Source: Candidatus Rokuibacteriota bacterium
GTDB taxonomy: Bacteria > Methylomirabilota > Methylomirabilia > Rokubacteriales > CSP1-6
Reading direction: 5' to 3'
Length of the DNA stretch: 64,000 bases
Assembly (NCBI GenBank): GCA_016188005.1
Contig: JACPIQ010000026.1
Span: 1-64,000, forward strand
Position numbers and translations under genes: made by a program. The notes beneath the pieces are model-generated. The model had not been told where the DNA came from. It did not search any database and saw only the letters and a list, made by a program, of their open reading frames with translations. This document shows, in pieces, positions 1 through 6,525 of the stretch. Each line of letters opens with the position of its first letter. Position 1 is the stretch's first letter.

Positions 1-1
1 G

Positions 2-247
2 GCGGGGGAGAACAAGGTGATGGTGGCCCACAGCGGCCGCGTCCGGGTGAAGGTGGATGCGACGCACGGGGCCATCGCCGTCGGCGACCTGCTCGTCACG
101 AGCCCGACGTCGGGCCACGCCATGCGATCCACGCCCGTGAGTGTGTCGGGGATCGCGATGCATCGCCCGGGCACCGTCCTGGGGAAAGCGCTGGAGCCGT
201 TCGCCGAGGGCCAGGGGGAGATCCTCGTCCTGCTGACGCTGCAGTAG
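2..247 (+). CDS. C-terminal end of an unidentified protein (5' truncated by the window)
   Basis: An open frame enters from the window edge and stops at 245-247. The visible 81 residues include VKVDATHGAIAVGDLLVTSP, then GTVLGKALEP and a hydrophobic end ILVLLTLQ. That alternation of short beta-like strands and glycines looks like the C-terminal fold of a larger secreted or structural protein. GTG 17 and ATG 20 are in frame, but nothing resembling a ribosome binding site precedes them, so I treat the gene as partial. I do not recognise the family and infer no function. Confidence 0.5.
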   Translation, partial: AGENKVMVAHSGRVRVKVDATHGAIAVGDLLVTSPTSGHAMRSTPVSVSGIAMHRPGTVLGKALEPFAEGQGEILVLLTLQ

Positions 248-324
248 GCCGACCTGCGAGGCTGGCCCGGATCCGCGTGCACAGGAGGGCTTCCCGGCTG
301 CTACTATCGGGCGGGAGGCCTTCC

Positions 325-354
325 ATGAGTGAGCCCGCTCGGGGCCAGCGGTGA
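325..354 (+). CDS. Possible 9-residue leader peptide overlapping the next start
   Basis: ATG 325 is preceded by GGGAGG at a good distance and reads MSEPARGQR before TGA 352-354. The stop overlaps the GTG start (351) of the next gene as GTGA. That gene has no ribosome binding site of its own, so ribosomes ending this peptide could restart on it. This may instead be chance. Confidence 0.25.
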   Translation: MSEPARGQR

Positions 355-791
355 CCGTGAGGCTCGTGGTCCCGGTCGTGCTGCTCCATCTCGCCGCGGG
401 GTGCGGCGCCATGGCCCAGGGCGTGTCGCCGGCGGTGATCGACCCCACCGTGAGGACGGAGATCCAGCGCGGCAGCGCGCGCGTGATCGTGCGGCTGCGC
501 CTCCCCGCGGAGTTCAGGCCCGAGGGCGAGCTGCCGGGCCCCGCGGCGGTGGCGGCCCAGCGATCAGCGATCGCCGCAGGCCAGCGGGCCGTCCTGGCGC
601 GGCTCGCCGGCACGCGCTTCACGGTCGCGCGCATGTACTCGACGACCCCGTTCCTCGCCCTGGAGATCCGTCGGGATGCGCTGGCCGCGCTGGAGCAGAT
701 GAGCGATCTCGTCGTCAGGGTGAGCGGCGACGAGCTGGCCGCGCCCGGCGGCGGCGCCGCGCCCGCGGGGCCATCCGGGCAGCCTCGATGA
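351..791 (+). CDS. Secreted protease-propeptide-like (inhibitor I9-like) protein
   Basis: A 146-residue protein with a hydrophobic N-terminal segment (about residues 4-22) that can act as a signal peptide. The core RVIVRLRLP...TRF...YSTTPFLALEI...LAALE...VVRVSGDELAAP closely parallels the propeptide segment of the subtilase encoded next (RVIVRLRMP...ETVPFLALEV...LAELE...VARVVEDELAPP), so the two are paralogous domains. Subtilase propeptides of the I9 type act as folding chaperones and inhibitors. Here the domain stands alone without a catalytic part, which suggests an inhibitor or chaperone of the neighbouring protease (inference). The stop lies 7 bases before the protease start, so the pair is probably cotranscribed. 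The GTG start overlaps a short leader peptide. Confidence 0.65.
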   Translation: MTVRLVVPVVLLHLAAGCGAMAQGVSPAVIDPTVRTEIQRGSARVIVRLRLPAEFRPEGELPGPAAVAAQRSAIAAGQRAVLARLAGTRFTVARMYSTTPFLALEIRRDALAALEQMSDLVVRVSGDELAAPGGGAAPAGPSGQPR

Positions 792-798
792 GCCGCCC

Positions 799-3700
799 GT
801 GGCCATGACGGGCACCTCCTGGCTGAGGCTTGGCGCCGGAGTGGCCGGCGTCCTGGTCCTGCTCGCTCTCGTCCTCCGCTCCCCGACGCCGTCCTCATCC
901 GCCGGCGGCGACGGAATCGCTGAGGACCGGGTGCGCCAGACGGTGGATACCGGGGGTCGCGCCCGCGTCATCGTCAGGCTCCGCATGCCGGCGGCCCCGT
1001 TCACGGCGGAGGGGCATCACCCCAGCCGGGCCAGCGCCCTCGCCCAGCGGGGCGACATCACCTCGGTCCAGTCGACCGTCCTGTCGAAGCTCCTGCACAC
1101 CAGCACCCGCCTCGTCCACAAGTACGAGACGGTGCCGTTTCTCGCCCTCGAGGTGGACCGGGCCGCCCTGGCGGAGCTCGAGGCGCAGAGTTTCCACGTC
1201 GCGCGTGTCGTCGAGGACGAGCTCGCCCCTCCCGCGCTGGCCCAGAGCGCTCCCCTCGTCGAGGCCGACCAGGCTTGGGCCCAGGGATATGACGGCACCG
1301 GGCGGGTGATCGCGATCCTCGACACGGGCGTGGACTCCACCCATCCCTTTCTCGCCGGCAAGGTGGTCGAAGAGGCCTGCTACTCTCGGAACGTGGCTCA
1401 GGATGGAGCCACGACCGTGTGCCCGAACGGAGGCACGCAGCAAACAGGTGCCGGGGCCGGACGTAACTGCTCCGTCTCGGGGTGCGACCACGGCACGCAT
1501 GTCGCCGGCATCGCCGCGGGAAACGGCGCCGGGGCGGGACAATCCTTCTCCGGTGTCGCCCGGGGCGCGAACCTCATGGCGGTCCAGGTCTTCTCGCGCT
1601 TCGACAGTGCCAGCAACTGCGGATCCTCGGCCCCCCCCTGTGTGCTCAGCTACAGCAGCGATCAGATCGCGGGGCTCGAGCGTGTGTACAACCTCCGCTC
1701 CAGCCACAACTTCGCGTCCGTGAACATGAGCCTCGGCGGCGGACTCAACTCCACGAACTGCGACGACGACAGCCGGAAGCCGATCATCGACAACCTTCGG
1801 TCCGTGGGGATCGCCACCGTGATCTCCGCGGGGAATGACGGGAGCCGCAGCCAGCTCGGCAAGCCCGCCTGCATCTCCTCGGCGGTGAGCGTCGGATCGA
1901 CGACCAAGACCGACCAGGTGTCGAGCTTCTCGAACGCCGGCACGATCCTGTCCCTCTTCGCGCCCGGGTCGTCCATCAACTCCTCCGTGCCCGGTGGCGG
2001 CTTCGCCAGCTGGAACGGCACCTCCATGGCGGCGCCGCACGTCGCGGGCGCCTTCGCGATCCTGAAGCAGGCCGCTCCGACGGCCTCCGTCACCGCGCTC
2101 CTCACGGCGCTGCAGGACACGGGGCAGTCGATCACGGACACGCGCTCGGGGGGGAGCGTGACGAAGCCGCGCATCCGCGTCGCGGCGGCGCTGCCCCAGT
2201 TCATCGCGGCGGGCGCAACCCTGACGGTGTCGAAGGCCGGGACCGGCAGCGGCACGGTGGCGAGCAGCCCGGCGGGCATCAGCTGCGGCGCGACCTGCGC
2301 GGCCGGCTTCGCGGGGGGCGCGACGGTCACGCTCACTGCGACGCCAGCGGCCGGGTCGACGTTCGGGGGCTGGAGCGGCGGCGGGTGCAGCGGCACGGGC
2401 ACCTGCAGCGTGACTCTGACGGGGAACACCACGGTCACGGCCACGTTCAACCTGGGCGGCGTCTCGCTGGCCGTGGTCCGGGCGGGAACGGGCAGCGGGA
2501 CGGTGACCAGCAGCCCGGCCGGCATCAGCTGCGGCACGACCTGCTCGGCGCCCTTCGCCAGCGGCACCCTGGTGACGCTCACGGCGACGGCCGCCACGGG
2601 CTCGACCTTCGCCGGCTGGAGCGGCGGGGGATGCAGCGGCACGGGCTCCTGCGTGGTGACCCTCACCGCCACCACGACCGTGACGGCGACGTTCAACCCC
2701 CTCGGGCTGACGGGCGACACGCGTTCCAGCCCCATCGTCATCTCCACCAGCTCCTTCTCCGAGACGAGGGACACCGCCAGCTACACATCTGCCGCGGACG
2801 ACCCCGCCCACTCGTGCACGGGCCAGGCCGACGGGCACACGATCTGGTACCAGTACACGCCGAGCACCTCGGGCCAGCTCACTGCCAACACGTTTGGCAG
2901 CAGCTACGACACGGTCCTCTCCGTCCACGTGGCCTCCACGCTCGCGGAAGTGCCCGGGGCCTGTCAGGACGACTACGCCCCGCCCGCCGACCTCACGTCG
3001 CGCGTGGTCGGCAATCTGGTGGCGGGCACCACCTATCTGATCGAGGTGTCGGCGTACGGGAGCACGGACGGGGGCACGCTGGCGCTCTCGGTGGACTTCG
3101 TCTCGGTGGCGCCGCTGGCCGGAGACGAGCGGGCCTCTCCCATCGCCATCTCCAGCAACTCGTTCTCGGACACCCGCGACACGCAGAGCTACACGTCGGC
3201 GGCGGATGACCCGGTGCACTCCTGCACGGGCCTGGCGGACGGGCACACGATCTGGTACCGTTTCGCCCCGAGCGCGGCGGGCACCGCCAGCATCAGCACG
3301 AGCGGGAGTAGCTACGACACGGTACTGTCGGTGCATCTGGCCTCGACACTCGCCGAGGTGGCCGGCGGCTGCAACGACGACGTCGCGTCCGGCAATCTCA
3401 CCTCGCAGGCGGAGGTGGCGCTGGCCGCGGGCACGGAGTACCTCGTCCAGGTGTCGTCCTACTGGACGGGCCCGGGCGGCACGCTGAACCTGGCGTTCGG
3501 CTTCACCTCGACCCCGACGCTCACGGTGGCCAAGACGGGCACCGGCAGCGGCACGGTCGCGAGCAGTCCCGCGGGGATCAGCTGCGGTGCCACCTGCGCG
3601 GCGAGCTACGCCAGCGGGACAGCGGTGACGTTGACCGCCGCACCGGCCGCGGACTCCACCTTCACCGGCTGGAGCGGCGGCGGCTGCACCGGCACCGGTG

Positions 3701-4812
3701 CCTGCACCGTGACGCTCACCGCCGCGACCTCCGTCACCGCCACCTTCACACTGCTGACCTTCTCCCTGACGGTGACGAGGACGGGCACCGGCAGCGGCAC
3801 GGTCACGAGCAGCCCCGCGGGAATCAGCTGCGGCGTCACGTGCGCGGCGAGCTACGCCAGCGGGACAGCGGTGACGTTGACGCCGACGCCGGCGGCCGCC
3901 TCCGCCTTCACCGGCTGGAGCGGTGGCGGCTGCACCGGCACCGGTGCCTGCACCGTGACGCTCACCGCCGCGACCTCCGTCACCGCCACCTTCACGCTGG
4001 TGACCTTCCCCCTGATGGTCACGAAGGCCGGGGCCGGGGGCGGCACGGTCACCAGCAGCCCCGCGGGAATCAGCTGCGGCGCTGCCTGCGCGGCGAGCTA
4101 CGCCAGCGGGACAGCGGTGACGCTGACGGCGACGCCGGCCGCGAACTCCACCTTCGCCGGGTGGAGCGGGGCGGGATGCAGCGGCACCGGCCCCTGCACC
4201 ATCACCGTGACGGCCGCGGCGGCCGTGACGGCGGCGTTCGACCTGAGTTTCTTCACGTTGACGGTGGCCATGGCCGGCTCCGCCGACGGCACCGTGGTGA
4301 GCAACCCGCTGGGCATCACGTGCGGCTCCACCTGCGCGTGGACGTACGCCGCCGGCACGGTGGTGACGCTGACGGCCACGGCGCCGGCCGGCGCGGCCTT
4401 CTCCCGGTGGGGGGGCGCCTGCAGCGGGACCGCGCCGTCGTGCACCGTCACGCTCGATGCGGCCCGGTCCGTCACGACGACCTTCTCGCAGGAGTTCACC
4501 GACCCTGCGGTGACGGCGACGAGCACCCTCGTCAAGGCCGCCCACATCACCGACCTTCGCTCGGCGATCGGCGCGCTCCGCGCCCACCTCGGGCTCTCGC
4601 CGTTCAGCTGGACCGATCCGACGCTCGTCGCCGGCGCGACGGCGATCAGCGCCGTCCATGTCCTCGAGCTCCGCACGGCCCTGGCCCAGGCCTATGCGGC
4701 GGCGGGGAGCGCCAGCCCCACCTACACGGACCCCACCCTCACGACGGGGCAGACGGTGGTCAAGCGCGCGCACCTGATCGAGCTGCGTAATGCCGTGCGG
4801 GCGCTCGAATGA
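799..4812 (+). CDS. Large secreted subtilisin-like serine protease with beta-repeat tail
   Basis: A 1,337-residue exported protease of the S8 family. Order: membrane or signal segment (about 9-30), I9-like propeptide (about 50-140), and a catalytic domain with Asp175 (ILDTGVD), His231 (DHGTHVAG) and Ser409 (NGTSMAAPHVAG). Two InlB-type repeats follow (about 474-633), then two pre-peptidase-like beta modules each beginning with GD-R-SPI (about 635-905) and four more InlB-type repeats (about 908-1232). A final segment (about 1235-1337) carries three HITDLR/HVLELR/HLIELR-like motifs. All catalytic residues are present, so activity is likely. The tail is extracellular, probably for adhesion or substrate binding (inference). 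Start is GTG 799 or ATG 805, and neither has a clear ribosome binding site, so coupling to the upstream gene is likely. Confidence 0.92.
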   Translation: MAMTGTSWLRLGAGVAGVLVLLALVLRSPTPSSSAGGDGIAEDRVRQTVDTGGRARVIVRLRMPAAPFTAEGHHPSRASALAQRGDITSVQSTVLSKLLHTSTRLVHKYETVPFLALEVDRAALAELEAQSFHVARVVEDELAPPALAQSAPLVEADQAWAQGYDGTGRVIAILDTGVDSTHPFLAGKVVEEACYSRNVAQDGATTVCPNGGTQQTGAGAGRNCSVSGCDHGTHVAGIAAGNGAGAGQSFSGVARGANLMAVQVFSRFDSASNCGSSAPPCVLSYSSDQIAGLERVYNLRSSHNFASVNMSLGGGLNSTNCDDDSRKPIIDNLRSVGIATVISAGNDGSRSQLGKPACISSAVSVGSTTKTDQVSSFSNAGTILSLFAPGSSINSSVPGGGFASWNGTSMAAPHVAGAFAILKQAAPTASVTALLTALQDTGQSITDTRSGGSVTKPRIRVAAALPQFIAAGATLTVSKAGTGSGTVASSPAGISCGATCAAGFAGGATVTLTATPAAGSTFGGWSGGGCSGTGTCSVTLTGNTTVTATFNLGGVSLAVVRAGTGSGTVTSSPAGISCGTTCSAPFASGTLVTLTATAATGSTFAGWSGGGCSGTGSCVVTLTATTTVTATFNPLGLTGDTRSSPIVISTSSFSETRDTASYTSAADDPAHSCTGQADGHTIWYQYTPSTSGQLTANTFGSSYDTVLSVHVASTLAEVPGACQDDYAPPADLTSRVVGNLVAGTTYLIEVSAYGSTDGGTLALSVDFVSVAPLAGDERASPIAISSNSFSDTRDTQSYTSAADDPVHSCTGLADGHTIWYRFAPSAAGTASISTSGSSYDTVLSVHLASTLAEVAGGCNDDVASGNLTSQAEVALAAGTEYLVQVSSYWTGPGGTLNLAFGFTSTPTLTVAKTGTGSGTVASSPAGISCGATCAASYASGTAVTLTAAPAADSTFTGWSGGGCTGTGACTVTLTAATSVTATFTLLTFSLTVTRTGTGSGTVTSSPAGISCGVTCAASYASGTAVTLTPTPAAASAFTGWSGGGCTGTGACTVTLTAATSVTATFTLVTFPLMVTKAGAGGGTVTSSPAGISCGAACAASYASGTAVTLTATPAANSTFAGWSGAGCSGTGPCTITVTAAAAVTAAFDLSFFTLTVAMAGSADGTVVSNPLGITCGSTCAWTYAAGTVVTLTATAPAGAAFSRWGGACSGTAPSCTVTLDAARSVTTTFSQEFTDPAVTATSTLVKAAHITDLRSAIGALRAHLGLSPFSWTDPTLVAGATAISAVHVLELRTALAQAYAAAGSASPTYTDPTLTTGQTVVKRAHLIELRNAVRALE
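2218..2700 (+). repeat. Two InlB-type coding repeats, first block
   Basis: Two repeats of about 80 codons, each with GTGSGTV, SSPAGISCG, TC and GWSGGGCSGTG. Each holds four cysteines in two pairs, suggesting disulfide-stapled beta modules. They share high DNA identity with the second block at 3520-4494. Confidence 0.85.
3520..4494 (+). repeat. Four InlB-type coding repeats, second block
   Basis: Four further repeats of the same module. The first three share long identical DNA stretches (for example around 3600, 3842 and 4092), pointing to recent duplication or gene conversion. The fourth is more diverged. The four-cysteine pattern is kept. Confidence 0.85.
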
Positions 4813-4851
4813 GCCGGGGGCGCCGCCCCGCGCGCCGCCGCCAGATTGGCG

Positions 4852-4879
4852 TGGACACCCGAAATCGGTCTGCTATAAT
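4852..4879 (+). promoter_or_regulatory. Sigma-70-type promoter
   Basis: TGGACA (4852-4857, 5 of 6) and a perfect TATAAT (4874-4879) are separated by 16 bases. It lies just after the subtilase stop and 77 bases before the acidic mini-protein, so it should drive that gene and probably the PuuD-like gene. Confidence 0.75.
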
Positions 4880-4956
4880 CCCGCCGGACAAAGGCCGGCG
4901 GTGCGGGCCTCATCTCTAATACAAGTCAAGACGGGAGCCGCCCGGAGGGACCATTC

Positions 4957-5178
4957 ATGGCATGGATGGCCACGACGCCATGGGGCGACGAGGAGCATCT
5001 GCTGCGCAGCCACCCCGACGACGGCGCAGAGGGCGTCGAGGGCGAGGATGACCTCGACGACGAGCTGGAGGACGACGAGGACGACCTCGACGACGACTTC
5101 GACGACGAGGATGACCTCGACGACGATTTCGACGAGGACGACGAGGACGAGGACGAGGAGGAGGACGAGGCCGAGTAG
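4957..5178 (+). CDS. Small, extremely acidic protein
   Basis: A 73-residue protein. The first 25 residues are mixed in composition (MAWMATTPWGDEEHLLR). The remainder is almost entirely Asp and Glu with periodic Leu and Phe (units like DDLDDDFDDE). It has no signal peptide or cysteine. The start is supported by GGAGGG 8 bases upstream and by the strong promoter at 4852-4879. Such tails can bind cations or basic proteins, but no function can be assigned. It sits 39 bases before the PuuD-like gene, so the two may be cotranscribed. Low complexity could also reflect repeat expansion of GAC/GAG codons. Confidence 0.6.
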   Translation: MAWMATTPWGDEEHLLRSHPDDGAEGVEGEDDLDDELEDDEDDLDDDFDDEDDLDDDFDEDDEDEDEEEDEAE

Positions 5179-5217
5179 CGAGCGGACGCACAGCGAACCC
5201 CTCTCCGGGAGGCATCT

Positions 5218-5919
5218 ATGGCACTGACAAGCGGCGAAGGCGTGCTGTTCCTCCTGAGGTGGATCCACTTCCTGGCCGGTATCACCTGGATCGGCCTGCT
5301 CTACTACTTCAACTTTGTCCAGACCCCGTTCTTCGCGGAGACCGAGGCGCCGGTGCGCGCGGGCGCCATCCAGAAGCTGGTGCCGCGCGCCCTCTGGTGG
5401 TTCCGGTGGGGCGCGATGTTCACCTTCCTCTCCGGCTGGCTGATCATCCTGGACCGGATCGGCCGGGGCGGCTTCTTCGCGGGCTCCTACGGCTGGGCCA
5501 TCCTGCTCGGCGGGCTGCTGGGCTCCATCATGTGGGCGAATGTCTGGTTCGTGATCTGGCCCAAGCAGAAGATCGTGATCCAGAACGCCCTCGACACGGG
5601 GGCGGGCAAGCCCGCGAATCCCGCGGCCGCCCCCGCCGGCGCCCGCGCGGGGCTCGCCTCGCGCACCAACACGCTCTTCTCGATCCCCATGCTCTTCTAC
5701 ATGGGCGCCGCCACGCATCTCCCCACTCCGACCGTGCCGCGGTCGGGCGCCGCCTTCTGGATCGTGGTGCTCGTCATCATGGCCGCGGTGGAGATCAACG
5801 CGCTGGCGGGCAAGCCGGGCACGGCGACCACGAAGCCCCTCGGCACGGTGAAGGGCACGCTCTGGGCGGGCTTCATCCTGGCCGCGATCTTCTATCTCTG
5901 GTTCGAGATGATGCGCTAG
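5218..5919 (+). CDS. PuuD-like (urate oxidase N-terminal domain) membrane protein
   Basis: A 233-residue multi-pass inner-membrane protein. Features: RWIHFLAGITWIGLLYYFNF near the start, a WWFRWGAMFTFLSGWLII helix, several later helices, and conserved His and Trp residues. The pattern matches the membrane domain of PuuD-type urate hydroxylases (Urate_ox_N). Full PuuD proteins carry a C-terminal cytochrome c domain. This one stops after the membrane domain, and a cytochrome c lipoprotein is encoded convergently next door. The start is backed by CGGGAGG at 5206-5212. Urate oxidation is only one possibility, since no other purine-degradation gene is visible nearby. Confidence 0.7.
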   Translation: MALTSGEGVLFLLRWIHFLAGITWIGLLYYFNFVQTPFFAETEAPVRAGAIQKLVPRALWWFRWGAMFTFLSGWLIILDRIGRGGFFAGSYGWAILLGGLLGSIMWANVWFVIWPKQKIVIQNALDTGAGKPANPAAAPAGARAGLASRTNTLFSIPMLFYMGAATHLPTPTVPRSGAAFWIVVLVIMAAVEINALAGKPGTATTKPLGTVKGTLWAGFILAAIFYLWFEMMR

Positions 5920-5939
5920 CAGGCCCCCGCCCTGCGGGG

Positions 5940-5965
5940 GCGGGGGAGGGGGCGCCCTCCCCCGC
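5940..5965. terminator. GC-rich hairpin between convergent genes
   Basis: A perfect 11-base stem (GCGGGGGAGGG / CCCTCCCCCGC) around a 4-base loop, between the stop of the PuuD-like gene and the 3' end of the cytochrome c gene. There is no T-tract, so it may work as a bidirectional pause or RNA-stabilising structure rather than a classic intrinsic terminator. Confidence 0.5.
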
Positions 5966-5996
5966 TCGATGCCGGACGCGCCGACCCGCCGCGGGG

Positions 5997-6410
5997 CTAC
6001 CGGAGGAAGGCCGCCAGGTCGGCGACGCTGCCGGCCAGATCGGGTCGCGGCAGCATGACCCTGGAGGTCCGCTTCGGGGTGTAGCCCGGCGGGTAGCCCG
6101 CCCGCAGCACGCGGGCTTCCAGCAACGCCGCGGAGGCGCCCTTCACCGCCGGCCCCACGGGCCCGACCTTCTCGGGATCCCGGTGGTGACACTGCACGCA
6201 CTGGGCGAGCCACACCTGCCGCCCTTTCTCGGGATCTCCGGCGCGCAGCGCCCCCGGAGCGCCCGGGGCCGGCTGAGGGACGGCTGAGCCGCTGGGGGGC
6301 GCCGGCGTCGGCTCCTCCCCGCAGGCGGCCAGCAGGAGCGAGACGGCGCACAGGAGTCCGACCGTCGCGCGCGCGCTCCTCCCTCGATGTCCTCCCGCCA
6401 CGATACCCAC
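5997..6410 (-). CDS. Cytochrome c lipoprotein
   Basis: A 137-residue precursor. It has a basic N-terminus, a hydrophobic stretch and a lipobox ending LLAAC (Cys30). A Pro/Ala-rich linker follows, then a single haem c motif CVQCH (Cys71, Cys74, His75), with a candidate axial Met119 in RVML. It should be lipid-anchored and face the periplasm. It lies convergent to a PuuD-like membrane protein that lacks the usual cytochrome c domain, so it may be its electron acceptor (inference). Start is GTG 6410; in-frame GTG codons just downstream are possible too. Confidence 0.8.
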   Translation of the reverse strand: MGIVAGGHRGRSARATVGLLCAVSLLLAACGEEPTPAPPSGSAVPQPAPGAPGALRAGDPEKGRQVWLAQCVQCHHRDPEKVGPVGPAVKGASAALLEARVLRAGYPPGYTPKRTSRVMLPRPDLAGSVADLAAFLR

Positions 6411-6525
6411 CGCCGACGGACGCTAGCGAGGGCAGCGCTCGCTGTCAAGCGAGCGCGCGCGGGCGCGTCACGCGCGAGCATGCCCGGATTGGGGTACACT
6501 GACGACCTCAGGAGGACCGTCTCGA

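Noticed and set aside
895-4773. A 1,292-codon open frame on the minus strand opposite the subtilase
   Set aside because: It is the low-stop shadow of a GC-rich repeat gene; its sequence is Arg/Gly/Ala-rich with no domain, while the plus strand has a complete catalytic triad.
4957-5178. Treating the acidic ORF as simple-sequence noise
   Set aside because: The strong promoter and ribosome site directly upstream favour a real gene, so it was kept at moderate confidence.
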